Of a DNA stretch of 64,000 nucleotides, positions 1 through 7,955 are shown one piece after another. A model generated the notes under the pieces. The model ran no database searches. It saw only the letters and a list, made by a program, of their open reading frames with translations, and was not told the DNA's origin. The DNA is taken from NCBI RefSeq assembly GCF_013155125.1, contig NZ_CP053564.1, positions 5,463,501-5,527,500 of the forward strand, given 5' to 3'. The position numbers and the translations under genes were made by a program. Position 1 is the stretch's first letter. The number at the start of each line of letters is the position of its first letter. This stretch comes from Pseudonocardia broussonetiae. GTDB taxonomy: Bacteria; Actinomycetota; Actinomycetes; Mycobacteriales; Pseudonocardiaceae.

Positions 1-18
1 ACTCCGGAGGTCCACGCC

Positions 19-1116
19 ATGCCCCCGTCCACCTCTCCCCTGCTGGGCGACCAGCCGATGAAGATCGGCGTGTTCTCGCCGAACTGCAGCGGCGGGATGT
101 CCATGACCGAAGCCCCCCGCTCCCTGGAGATCACCTGGGAGCACCAGATCGAGATCGCGCAGAAGCTGGACAGATGGGGCTTCGACGTGATCGTCCCGAT
201 CGCCCGCTGGAAGGGGTTCGGCGGCAGCACCAACTTCAACGGCACCAGCTTCGAGACCCTGACGTGGGCGGCCGGGATCGCCCAGGCGACCGAGAACATC
301 TCCGTCGTCGCGACCACGCACGTCTCGACGATCGACCCGGTGGTCGCGGCGAAGATGGCCGCGACCGTCGACCACATCTCCGGTGGCCGGTTCGGTCTCA
401 ACGTCGTCATGGGGTGGTTCACGCCCGAGATGGCGATGATGCAGTGCGACCTCCTGGAGCACGACGAGCGCTACACCTACGGTGCCGAGTGGCTGGAGTT
501 CGTCCAGCGGCTGTGGTCGAGCGACGAACCCTTCGACGTGGACGGGAAGTTCTTCCACGCCGAGGGCTGCGAGTCGCTCCCGAGCCCGGTCCAGAGCCGG
601 CCGACGATCATCAACGCCGGCAACTCGAGGTCGGGGATGGACTACGCGGCCAAGTACGCCGACATCAACTTCTTCGTCACGCCCGACCTGGAGCAGATGG
701 CCGGCTACACCGAGGCGGTCAAGAAGAAGGCGCGCGAGGAGTACGACCGCAACATCAGCACGATGACGTCCTCGATCGTGATCTGCCGGGACACCGAGGC
801 CGAGGCGAAGCGGGTCTACGACGAGATCCTCGAGAAGGGCGACTGGCCCGGCGCCGAGAACCTCATGTCCATCATGGGGATGCAGGTCCAGTCCTCGTTC
901 AGCGAGCAGATCGCCCGGTTCAAGGAACGGTTCATCGTCGGCTGGGGAACGATGCCCCTGGTGGGCACGCCCGAGCAGGTCGTGGAGGCGCTCCAGCAGG
1001 TGTCCGATACCGGGATGGAAGGGATCCTGTTCGGGTTCCTGAACTACTCGGAGGAGATCGACTACATGGGCGAGAAGATCCTCCCGCTCATGCGCGAAGC
1101 CGGACTGCGGAAGTAG
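19..1116 (+). CDS. LLM-class flavin-dependent monooxygenase
   Basis: A 365-residue protein of the bacterial luciferase-like (LLM) superfamily, which uses reduced flavin from a partner reductase to oxygenate a substrate. Family features visible are the early beta strand followed by NCSGG (about residues 20-26), the HISGGRFGLNVV motif near 120-131, and GWF followed by LEHDERY near 137-152. These resemble the SfnG/RutA/DszA type of sulfone or pyrimidine monooxygenases; the substrate cannot be read from sequence. Translation probably starts at 19 because GGAGG lies at 5-9; an internal ATG at 58 is the alternative. The SDR gene follows after 12 bp, so the two are probably co-transcribed. A truncated paralogue of this gene lies at 2732-3010. 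Confidence 0.88.
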   Translation: MPPSTSPLLGDQPMKIGVFSPNCSGGMSMTEAPRSLEITWEHQIEIAQKLDRWGFDVIVPIARWKGFGGSTNFNGTSFETLTWAAGIAQATENISVVATTHVSTIDPVVAAKMAATVDHISGGRFGLNVVMGWFTPEMAMMQCDLLEHDERYTYGAEWLEFVQRLWSSDEPFDVDGKFFHAEGCESLPSPVQSRPTIINAGNSRSGMDYAAKYADINFFVTPDLEQMAGYTEAVKKKAREEYDRNISTMTSSIVICRDTEAEAKRVYDEILEKGDWPGAENLMSIMGMQVQSSFSEQIARFKERFIVGWGTMPLVGTPEQVVEALQQVSDTGMEGILFGFLNYSEEIDYMGEKILPLMREAGLRK

Positions 1117-1128
1117 AGGAGAACTCCG

Positions 1129-1893
1129 ATGAGCCGACTCACCGGCAAGAACGCGATCATCACCGGCGCCGCGGGGGGCATGGGACAGATCGCCTGCCGC
1201 CGCTTCTGCGAGGAGGGCGCCACGGTCCTCGGTACCGACCTCGACGAGGCGGGCGGCCGCACGCTCGAGAAGGCGCTCCAGGCCGACGGCCTGCCCTTCA
1301 CCTTCGTCACCGCCGACGTCGCGACCACGGGCGGCGTGGACCAGGTCGTCGCGGCCGCCCGGCAGGACCTCGACGGGCACGTGCACGTGCTCTACAACAA
1401 CCACGGCATCATCCTCGGCAAGCCGCTGCTCGAGACCACCGACGAGGAGTACGACCGCGTCCTCGACGTCGACCTGAAGAGCGTCTTCCGGCTGACCCGG
1501 GCGATCGCCCCGCTGATGACGAGCGGCGGGTCCATCATCAACGTGTCCTCGGCGGGCGGATCGGTCGCGATGCCGGGCATGTCGGTCTACGGCGCGGCCA
1601 AGGCGGGCGTCGCGATGTTCTCCAAGGGGGCGGCGACCGACCTCGCCCCGCTCGGCATCCGCGTCAACGCGATCTGCCCGGGCATCATCGACACGCAGAT
1701 GCCGCGGGCGTTCCTCAGCTCGCTCGGCGACGCGGCCGAGGGGACCCTGCAGGCGCTCGGGGCGTCGCACCTGGTGGACCGGCTCGGTGAGCCCGAGGAG
1801 GTCGTCCCGCTCGCGGTCTACCTGGCGAGCGACGAGTCCACGTTCATGACGGGCGCGGCGATCCCCATCGACGGCGGGTACACGACGCGGTGA
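1129..1893 (+). CDS. SDR-family NAD(P)-dependent oxidoreductase
   Basis: A 254-residue classical short-chain dehydrogenase/reductase. The cofactor motif TGAAGGMG is near residues 11-18, an NNHG motif is near 89-92, the catalytic Ser is in NVSSAGGS (about 139-146), and Tyr/Lys are in YGAAK (about 155-159). The C-terminus has the usual GAAIPIDGGYTTR ending. A GAGGAG ribosome site sits just before the ATG, 12 bp after the flavin monooxygenase gene. It probably oxidises or reduces an alcohol/ketone linked to the monooxygenase product; the substrate is unknown. Confidence 0.9.
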   Translation: MSRLTGKNAIITGAAGGMGQIACRRFCEEGATVLGTDLDEAGGRTLEKALQADGLPFTFVTADVATTGGVDQVVAAARQDLDGHVHVLYNNHGIILGKPLLETTDEEYDRVLDVDLKSVFRLTRAIAPLMTSGGSIINVSSAGGSVAMPGMSVYGAAKAGVAMFSKGAATDLAPLGIRVNAICPGIIDTQMPRAFLSSLGDAAEGTLQALGASHLVDRLGEPEEVVPLAVYLASDESTFMTGAAIPIDGGYTTR

Positions 1894-1894
1894 C

Positions 1895-1933
1895 GGGCCG
1901 GGGCCCGTCGTGCGAGCGGACGGGCCCCCGGCC
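1895..1933 (+). terminator. GC-rich hairpin after the SDR gene
   Basis: A stem of about 14 bp, GGCCGGGGCCCGTC pairing with GACGGGCCCCCGGCC with one bulged base and a 9-10 nt loop, begins two bases after the SDR stop codon. There is no clear T run, as is common for actinobacterial hairpin terminators. Termination is inferred from position and stability only. Confidence 0.5.
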
Positions 1934-2031
1934 GGCTCCTGGTGCCGGCTCACCGCAGCGGCCGCGTCATCCGGCCACTCCCCCGCACTCCTCACCACGA
2001 GGACGAGAACGCGCGAGAGAGAGGCACGGCC

Positions 2032-2262
2032 ATGTCGACAGCCAGACCGACCACGCTGAACCACCGGGACCGCGCCGCCCTGCGCGCCGTCGACGAGGGC
2101 AGGTGCGCCCTCGACGGACCCACCCTGCTCGTCGACGGCGTCTGCTGCGCCGACCAGTTCCTCGGCGCCCGCCTCACCGACGCCGGCCTCATCGACGCGA
2201 CCACGGAGACCGGCCCGGTCTGCCTGACGGCGTCCGGGCGCGCCGCCCTCGACGCCGCCTGA
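2032..2262 (+). CDS. Small hypothetical protein, 76 aa
   Basis: A 76-residue protein beginning MSTARPTTLNHRDRAALRAV, with a Cys-Cys pair in the middle. The ATG at 2032 is preceded by a purine-rich GAGAGAGG ribosome site, so it is preferred over the longer in-frame opening at 1942. The C-terminal half (LTDAGLIDATTETGPVCLTASGRAALDAA split around residues 48-76) has the shape of the wing of a winged-helix protein, as also seen at the ends of MarR domains, but there is no complete DNA-binding domain. Function unknown. Confidence 0.55.
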   Translation: MSTARPTTLNHRDRAALRAVDEGRCALDGPTLLVDGVCCADQFLGARLTDAGLIDATTETGPVCLTASGRAALDAA

Positions 2263-2298
2263 CGCGGCGGGCCCGGCCGCCACCGGTACGGCGACCGC

Positions 2299-2727
2299 TC
2301 AGCGGGCGCGCCGCAGGTCGCGCAACAGGTCCTGCCGCCAGCGCTCGGCCCCCGCGACGTCGTTGAACGTGAAGACGTGCAGACCCGCGACCGGAGAGGT
2401 GGGGTCGGCGAGGGCCGGACCGAGCCCCCGCACCAGCCGGGTGGGGTCGTAGCCGCCCGGGGTGAAGAAGCGCCAGAACATCCCGCTCTGCTTGCGCAGG
2501 AAGCGGGCGGAGTCGCCCACGCCGATGGTCGCGCTGATGCGCAGGAGCTTCTGCCTGCTGATCGGCCCCGGGATCCCGACCGTCACCGGCAGCGTGATCC
2601 CGTGCTCCGCGAGCCCGTCGGCCCAGGACCGGGTAGCGGCAGGGGTGAAGCAGATCTGCGTGACCAGGTGGTCGGCGAGCTCCGCCTTGCTCTTGAGCGC
2701 GGTGAGCAGAGGGTCGACACCCCGCCC
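2299..2727 (-). pseudogene. MetF (methylenetetrahydrofolate reductase) C-terminal remnant
   Basis: About 140 codons on the minus strand encode the C-terminal half of a MetF-type methylenetetrahydrofolate reductase. The family signatures are DHLVTQICFTPAA, VTVGIPGPISRQKLLRI, RFLRKQSG, GGYDPTRLV and GLHVFTFND. The N-terminal barrel half with the flavin-binding start is missing. The reading frame upstream of about 2727 changes into a fragment of an LLM monooxygenase in another frame, so this is a deletion scar. MetF homologues accompany tetrahydrofolate-dependent O-demethylases in lignin-aromatic catabolism, so the ancestor may have served methoxyaromatic use; that last point is inference. Confidence 0.75.
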
Positions 2728-2731
2728 TGCC

Positions 2732-3010
2732 CGTCGAGATCTGCTTGGCCGCCATGACGGGGTGCATGGTCGGCACGTGCGAGGTGACGAACAGGCCGGC
2801 CTGCTCCGTGGCGCTCGCCATGCCCGCGGCCCAGGTGAAGCACTCGAAGCCCGCGCCGTTGAAGTTCGTCTCGCCCCCGAAGCCGCGCCAGCGCCCGACC
2901 GGGACCAGCGCCTCGAAGGCCATCTCGTCGCCCATGCGGGCCAGTGCGAGCGACTGGTCCCAGCTCGCCTCGAGCACGCCTGTCGGCGCGGCTGTCCCCC
3001 GCGGTGGTTC
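2732..3010 (-). pseudogene. LLM flavin monooxygenase N-terminal remnant
   Basis: About 82 clear codons from 2977 down to 2732 match residues about 42-120 of the intact monooxygenase at 19-1116, including GRWRGFGGETNFNGAGFE and a TSHVPTMHPVMAAKQ block. The 5' end is damaged: a stop codon lies at 3011-3013 and no proper start with a ribosome site is visible, only an internal GTG at 2977. The 3' end breaks off at QIST, just before the HISGGRFG motif, and fuses out of frame to the MetF remnant. Confidence 0.72.
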
Positions 3011-3040
3011 CTACAGGCACGAGGCCCTCCTCGGTGCGAA

Positions 3041-3056
3041 ACTACGTCTACGGAGT
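3041..3056. promoter_or_regulatory. Candidate operator upstream of the double-MarR gene
   Basis: ACTACGTCTACGGAGT shares 11 of 16 positions, including TACGTSTAC, with the inverted repeat at 4198-4213 before the gentisate operon. A TATAT element follows at about 3055-3060. I infer an autoregulatory site of the double-MarR protein; the match is imperfect. Confidence 0.4.
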
Positions 3057-3195
3057 ATATGGGGAAGGTACGAGTCGGGCAACCGGGTGTCAACACGTGG
3101 TCCAGCTCCTCATGCCCCCTGAGCGGCAGGGAGCAGCAGGTCCGGTAGAGTCGTACGGGCACGGAGAGAGAACGCAGCGGTCGGAGGACCCGCCC

Positions 3196-4107
3196 ATGTC
3201 GCACCCGCGGTCGGAGGAGCACGCCGAGCCGGTGCTCGCACTGCGCGAGGCGTCGGGCCACCTGATCCGGCGCTCGCAGCAGCGGCACACCCTGCTGTGG
3301 GGACAGGAGTTCAACGGCGACCTGACCGGCCCCCAGTACGCGGTCGTCAGCGCGATCGGCGCCGACAGCGGCCTCGACCAGCGCGCCGTCGGGGAGCGGG
3401 CCTCGCTGGACAAGTCGAGCACCGCCGACATCGTCGCCCGCCTCGAGGGCCAGGGGTGGCTGCGCTGGGCGCGCGACCCCGCGGACGGGCGGCGCAAGTC
3501 GCTGCACCTCACCCCGCTCGCCCGGACCGCGCTCGGGGAGATCACCCGGCGGGTCCAGCTCGTGCAGGAGCGCCTGCTCGCCCCGCTGCCCCCCGACGCC
3601 GCGGAGGAGCTGGTCGACGCGTTGCGCGTCGTCGCCTACGCCGGCGAGCCCCCGCGCCGTGACGACGACGACGGGCAGCTGCTCGCACTGGGGAACGCGC
3701 CGGGGCACCTGATCCGCCGGGCGCAGCAGGTCCACACGACGGCGTGGGGCGACGAGGTCGGCCGCGCGATGACCGCGCCGCAGTACGCCGTGCTCAGCGC
3801 GCTGTGGTCGCACCCCGGCGGCATCGACCAGGGCACCGGGGCGGAGCTCGCGTCGGTGGACAAGTCGAGCATGGCCGACATCGTCGGACGGCTGGCCCGC
3901 CGCGGCTGGGTGGCCCGCACGCGCGACCCGTCCGACGCCCGCCGGCGCCTGCTCGAGCTCACCGACACGGCCCGCGAGGAGCTGACCGGCATCACGCCCG
4001 CCGTCCAGCGCGTCCAGGAGCGGGTGCTCGCCCCGCTCCCCGACGACCAGGCCCGCGCCGCGTTCCTCGACGGGCTGCGCGCCCTCGCCTACGACGAGGC
4101 GCGCTAG
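3196..4107 (+). CDS. Single-chain tandem double-MarR transcriptional regulator
   Basis: A 303-residue protein with two complete MarR domains in one chain, roughly residues 21-148 and 170-299, joined by an acidic linker (EPPRRDDDDG). Both repeats keep the same landmarks: HLIRR(S/A)QQ, (T)xPQYAV, the recognition region DKSS(T/M)ADIV, a wing RDP(A/S)D(G/A)RR and the dimer helix VQERxLAPLP. Ordinary MarR proteins are about 150 residues and dimerise, so this looks like a fused pseudo-dimer. The ATG at 3196 has a CGGAGGA ribosome site at 3182-3188; the in-frame extension to 2944 is not needed. It precedes the gentisate operon on the same strand and is probably its ligand-responsive repressor. Confidence 0.9.
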   Translation: MSHPRSEEHAEPVLALREASGHLIRRSQQRHTLLWGQEFNGDLTGPQYAVVSAIGADSGLDQRAVGERASLDKSSTADIVARLEGQGWLRWARDPADGRRKSLHLTPLARTALGEITRRVQLVQERLLAPLPPDAAEELVDALRVVAYAGEPPRRDDDDGQLLALGNAPGHLIRRAQQVHTTAWGDEVGRAMTAPQYAVLSALWSHPGGIDQGTGAELASVDKSSMADIVGRLARRGWVARTRDPSDARRRLLELTDTAREELTGITPAVQRVQERVLAPLPDDQARAAFLDGLRALAYDEAR

Positions 4108-4197
4108 TCCGTCGCGCGACGTACCGCACACGGAGGATCGGCGCCGAGCGCCGTCCCTTGACGTCCTGAGGCCCCGGACGTACGGTCGTGGCGTAAT

Positions 4198-4213
4198 AGT
4201 ACGTGTACATACT
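4198..4213. promoter_or_regulatory. 7-2-7 inverted repeat before the gentisate operon
   Basis: AGTACGT-GT-ACATACT has arms matching at 6 of 7 positions, centred 30 bp before the gentisate dioxygenase start. This is the expected size and place for a MarR-family operator. It partly matches the site at 3041-3056 upstream of the double-MarR gene. Confidence 0.5.
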
Positions 4214-4235
4214 TTATTGCCAGATCGGAGTGGAG

Positions 4236-5321
4236 ATGGCGACACGGCGGTTCCGGGCGAGCGAGCCCGAGCTCGACCTGCTCTACGGCAGCTTCGCCGA
4301 GCGGTCCCTGCAGCCCCTGTGGGAGCTGTCCGGCCTGCTCACCCCGGAACCGCGGGTGCAGGGCCTCCCCCACCGGTGGCCCGGCCGCGAGCTGCGCGAG
4401 CTGGGCAGCCGGGCGGGCGACCTCGTCCCGGTCGACCGGGGCGGCGACCGCCGCGTGCTCGCCTGCTGCAACCCGGGCCTCGGCGGTGCCCCCTACGCGG
4501 TCTCGACGCTGTGGGCCGCCGTCCAGTACCTGCGCGGGCACGAGGTCGCGCCCGCCCACCGCCACACCCCGGCCGCGCTGCGGTTCGTCGTCGAGGGCGA
4601 GGGGGTGTGGACCCTCGTCGACGGCGACCCGCTGCACATGGGGGCGGGCGATCTCGTCCTCACGCCGAGCTGGACGTTCCACGAGCACCACAACCCCGGC
4701 GACCGGCCGATGATCTGGATGGACGTGCTCGACCTGCCCGTCGTCGCGGCCCTCGACGCGGTCTTCTTCGAGGAGGGCCCCTCCGAGGAGGCGGACACGC
4801 GGACCGCACCCCGCTCCGCTTCGGAGGGCTGGTACGCAGGGGCCCCGGGCCTGGTCCCGGTGGACGGCCCGGCGCTGCCCGCCCACCGGTCCCCCCTGCT
4901 CGCCTACCGCTGGGCCGACACCGACCGCGCGCTCGGGGCGCTGCTGCGCACCACGGGCGCCGGCCACGCCGCGCTGCGCTACACCGACCCGGTCCGGGGC
5001 GGGGACGTGCTGCCGACGATGCGCTGCGAGATCACCCGCACCTGCGCGGGCGCGGCGACGGGCCTGCAGCGCCAGACCGGCGGACGCGTGCTGTGCGTGC
5101 TCCACGGCACCGGCACGGTCCGGATCGGCGACGAACGCTTCCCCGCCGAGCCCGGTGACATCCTCGCGGTCCCGTCGTGGTCGCCGTGGTCGGTGGAGGC
5201 GGGCGAGCAGATGGACGTCTTCAGCACCAGCGACGCCCCGGTGCTGGAGGCGCTCGGGCTGATGCGCACGCAGGACCTGTCCGCCGCCGGTGCCGCCGCC
5301 CGCACCGGAGCGGGCCGGTGA
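4236..5321 (+). CDS. Gentisate 1,2-dioxygenase (bicupin)
   Basis: A 361-residue bicupin ring-cleavage dioxygenase that would open gentisate (or a close salicylate-type analogue) to maleylpyruvate using Fe(II). The N-terminal cupin shows the family core HRHTPAALRFVVEGEG with metal ligands His108 and His110, and the later His in TPSWTFHEHHN (about 144-153). The second cupin (about 265-340) is more degenerate, as usual. CGGAG at 4226-4230 supports the ATG at 4236 over the upstream in-frame start at 4203, which lies inside the operator region. It overlaps the next gene by 4 bp (GTGA). 1-Hydroxy-2-naphthoate dioxygenase is a possible alternative. Confidence 0.85.
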   Translation: MATRRFRASEPELDLLYGSFAERSLQPLWELSGLLTPEPRVQGLPHRWPGRELRELGSRAGDLVPVDRGGDRRVLACCNPGLGGAPYAVSTLWAAVQYLRGHEVAPAHRHTPAALRFVVEGEGVWTLVDGDPLHMGAGDLVLTPSWTFHEHHNPGDRPMIWMDVLDLPVVAALDAVFFEEGPSEEADTRTAPRSASEGWYAGAPGLVPVDGPALPAHRSPLLAYRWADTDRALGALLRTTGAGHAALRYTDPVRGGDVLPTMRCEITRTCAGAATGLQRQTGGRVLCVLHGTGTVRIGDERFPAEPGDILAVPSWSPWSVEAGEQMDVFSTSDAPVLEALGLMRTQDLSAAGAAARTGAGR

Positions 5322-6577
5322 CGGCTCCCGCGCTCGTCGTCGGTGGTGGTATCGGCGGGCTGGCGACGGCGCTCTCGCTCGCGCGCAGCGGTCAGCGCGT
5401 GCGCCTGCTGGAGCGCGCGGGCGAGTTCGCGGAGATCGGGGCGGGCCTGCAGTTCGGACCGAACGCCAGCCGGGCGCTGGACGCCCTCGGCGTCCTCGAC
5501 GACGTCCTGCCGGTCGCGGTCCGCCCCGAGCGCGCCGTGCTGATGGACGCGGTCACCGGCGAGCGGATCACCACCCTCGAGCTCGGCCCGGCGTTCGCGC
5601 AGCGGTACGGCTACCCCTACCTCGTCCTGCACCGCCACGACCTGCTCGCGACGCTCGTGCGGCACTGCCGCGACCACCCGTCGATCACGCTGGAGACGCG
5701 CCGGGAGGTGGTCGGGGTCGAGCTGCGGTCCGACACCGCGGTGGTGACCTGCGCCGACGGAACGACCTACGAGACACCGGCCCTGGTCGCCGCCGACGGC
5801 CTGCACTCGGCGCTGCGGCGCCACGTCGTCGCCGACGAGCCGGTGTGCAGCGGGTACGCCGCCTACCGGGGCACCGTCCCCGCGAGCGGGACGTCCACCG
5901 ACGTCCTGCTGTGGATCGGGCCCGGGATCCACCTCATGCAGTACCCGGTCCGCCGGGGGGAGCTCTACAACCAGGTCGCGGTCTTCCGCAGCCCGCGCTA
6001 CCACGAGGGGCACACCGCCTCCGGTGACTGGGGCGGCCCGGAGGAGCTGGACGCGGCGTTCGCGACGGCGTGCGGGCCGGTGCGCGACGCGGTCGGGCGG
6101 ATCCCCCGGGCCCGCAGCTGGGCGATGTTCGACCGCGAACCGGTCACCGGCTGGACGAACGGGCCGCTGGTCCTCACCGGCGACGCCGCCCACCCGATGC
6201 TGCAGTACCTCGGGCAGGGCGCCTGCCAGGCCCTGGAGGACGCGGTCGAGCTCGGCCACCGGTTCCGCCGCCACACCGGCGGCGGAGCCGTCGACGTGGC
6301 GGCCGCCTACCGGGAGTTCGAACAGGCCCGCCTGCCGCGCACGACGCGGTGCCAGACCAGCGCCCGGCCGTGGGGGGACCTGTGGCACACCGAGGACCCC
6401 CTGGTCCTGGCCCTGCGCGACCGGGTCCTGGGCCGCCGGGCCCCCGACGACTACCGCGAGCTGGACTGGCTCTACGCCGCTGCGCCCGATCCCGCTGCGC
6501 CCGATCCCGCTGCGCCCGATCCGACCGCACCGGCACCGGCCGTGCCCGGCCACGACCGGCAGTCCGTCCCTTCCTGA
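5318..6577 (+). CDS. FAD-dependent aromatic hydroxylase (3-hydroxybenzoate 6-hydroxylase / salicylate hydroxylase type)
   Basis: A 419-residue class A flavoprotein monooxygenase. GGGIGG near residues 9-14 binds the FAD ADP part, and GDAAHPMLQYLGQGACQALEDA (in two pieces near 287-308) is the conserved flavin/active-site motif of the 3-hydroxybenzoate 6-hydroxylase and salicylate hydroxylase group. The GTG start overlaps the stop of the dioxygenase gene, so translation is coupled. In this setting it most likely makes gentisate from 3-hydroxybenzoate. The C-terminus carries an Ala-Pro-Asp tail encoded by three tandem 15-bp units near 6478-6522. Confidence 0.87.
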   Translation: MTAPALVVGGGIGGLATALSLARSGQRVRLLERAGEFAEIGAGLQFGPNASRALDALGVLDDVLPVAVRPERAVLMDAVTGERITTLELGPAFAQRYGYPYLVLHRHDLLATLVRHCRDHPSITLETRREVVGVELRSDTAVVTCADGTTYETPALVAADGLHSALRRHVVADEPVCSGYAAYRGTVPASGTSTDVLLWIGPGIHLMQYPVRRGELYNQVAVFRSPRYHEGHTASGDWGGPEELDAAFATACGPVRDAVGRIPRARSWAMFDREPVTGWTNGPLVLTGDAAHPMLQYLGQGACQALEDAVELGHRFRRHTGGGAVDVAAAYREFEQARLPRTTRCQTSARPWGDLWHTEDPLVLALRDRVLGRRAPDDYRELDWLYAAAPDPAAPDPAAPDPTAPAPAVPGHDRQSVPS

Positions 6578-6600
6578 TCCCGACCCTGGAGATCGACGCC

Positions 6601-7476
6601 ATGCGCTTCCTGTCCTTCCTCGACCAGACCGGCGCGATCCGGGACCTCACCGGGCTGCTCCCGCCGGGAGCCGGCAGTCCACTCCGGAGGTTGGTCACGA
6701 GCGGGATCGACCCCGCTCCGCTGATCGCCGCGGCACCGGTGGTCGAGGCGGCAACCACCACGCTGCTCCCGGTGGTGCCGGACCCGTCCAAGATCGTGGC
6801 CGCCCCGGTCAACTACCGCGCCCACCAGGCCGAGATGAACGAGGCGGCCCACATCGACGCGCTCGGGGTCTTCCTCAAGGCCCCCAGCTCCGCGCTGGCC
6901 GGTGGTGGCACGGTGCGACTGCCCTACACCGACCGCCGCTTCGACCAGGAGGGCGAGTTCGCCGCCGTGATCGGGCGGACCACCCGCCACGTCACCGAGG
7001 CGCAGGCCCTCGACTCGGTCTTCGGCTACACCTGCCTCATGGACATGACGATGCGCGGCGGCGAGGACCGGTCCGTCCGCAAGTCGTTCGACACCTTCAC
7101 CCCGCTCGGCCCGACCCTGGTCACGCCCGACGAGGTGCCGCCGGTCGACGACCTGGAGCTGCGGCTGCTGGTGAACGGCACGCTCCGGCAGCGGGCCGAG
7201 GTGTCCGACCTGATCTGGAACCTGCCCCGCTTGATCGCCTACGTCTCCTCGGTGATGACGCTGCTGCCCGGCGACGTCGTCACGACGGGCACCCCCGAGG
7301 GGGTGGGCGAGGTCGTCGACGGCGACCGCATCGACCTGGAGATCACCGGCCTGGACCGGCTGTCGGTCACCGTCAGCGACGCCGGCGCCGTCCCGTGCCC
7401 CACCCGCGGCGCCCGCCGCGGCCCGGTGCCCCCGCCGGCGCTGACCCCCGTGCACGAACGCGGCGTGCGGTCGTGA
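6601..7476 (+). CDS. FAH-family hydrolase (candidate fumarylpyruvate hydrolase)
   Basis: A 291-residue fumarylacetoacetate hydrolase-family enzyme. The C-terminal catalytic fold shows the expected pieces: NYRAH followed by FLKAPSS, the metal-binding EGEFAAVIG (Glu of the E-x-E set), GYTCLMDMTMRG, KSFDTFTPLGP and TGTPEGVG. In a gentisate operon the natural job is cleavage of fumarylpyruvate or maleylpyruvate to pyruvate plus fumarate or maleate. The ATG at 6601 follows CTGGAG. It overlaps the next gene by 4 bp. Confidence 0.85.
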   Translation: MRFLSFLDQTGAIRDLTGLLPPGAGSPLRRLVTSGIDPAPLIAAAPVVEAATTTLLPVVPDPSKIVAAPVNYRAHQAEMNEAAHIDALGVFLKAPSSALAGGGTVRLPYTDRRFDQEGEFAAVIGRTTRHVTEAQALDSVFGYTCLMDMTMRGGEDRSVRKSFDTFTPLGPTLVTPDEVPPVDDLELRLLVNGTLRQRAEVSDLIWNLPRLIAYVSSVMTLLPGDVVTTGTPEGVGEVVDGDRIDLEITGLDRLSVTVSDAGAVPCPTRGARRGPVPPPALTPVHERGVRS

Positions 7477-7955
7477 CGGCCCGCCCCGTCGGCGCCGCCG
7501 GGCTGGCCCTGGTCGACGCGCGCACGCCGGACCAGGTGCCGCTCGCCGGCCGGGCCGAGGCGGTCCGCACCCTCGTCCTGGCCGAACGGACGGCCAAGGA
7601 CCTCGGGCACTGGGACGTCATGGAGGCCGCCTTCGCCCCCGGGTCCCGGGTGCGCGTCTCGTGGTTCGAGGGGACCGGGGCCGGGTTCGTCGCCGGCGCG
7701 CGGGCCCGGGCGGCCCGCGGCGGCACACCCTCGTTCCACGAGATCGGCGCGGTCTCCGTCGTCGTCAACGGCCGGCGGGCGCTCGCCGACGCCCCGTGCG
7801 CGGTCCACATCCGGGCCTGCCTCGACGGGGCCGACGCCGACCTCGTCAGCCGCGGCCGGGTCTGCTGGCGCGTCGCGGAGACCGGCGGGCGGTGGCGGAT
7901 CGCGTCGCTCGACATGATCTACGTGCGCGACGCGCGGCGCCGCCTCAGTAGGTGA
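7473..7955 (+). CDS. NTF2/SnoaL-like protein
   Basis: A 160-residue protein with the cone-shaped NTF2-like fold pattern: helices around LAERTAKDLGHWDVMEAAF, then long strands ending WRIASLDMIYVRD. Its GTG start overlaps the FAH stop codon (GTGA), so it belongs to the gentisate operon. Members of this fold include isomerases, dehydratases and small subunits of dioxygenases; none can be assigned here. No maleylpyruvate isomerase is otherwise present in the operon. The last 11 bp overlap the convergent alcohol dehydrogenase gene. Confidence 0.75.
   Translation: MTARPVGAAGLALVDARTPDQVPLAGRAEAVRTLVLAERTAKDLGHWDVMEAAFAPGSRVRVSWFEGTGAGFVAGARARAARGGTPSFHEIGAVSVVVNGRRALADAPCAVHIRACLDGADADLVSRGRVCWRVAETGGRWRIASLDMIYVRDARRRLSR

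Noticed and set aside
174..1790. 538-codon open frame over the first two genes
   Set aside because: Arg/Gly/Pro-rich shadow frame of the flavin monooxygenase and SDR genes, typical of very GC-rich DNA.
2299..4245. 648-codon minus-strand open frame across the MarR gene
   Set aside because: Only the last 142 codons match a protein family (MetF); the rest is the antisense of the double-MarR gene.
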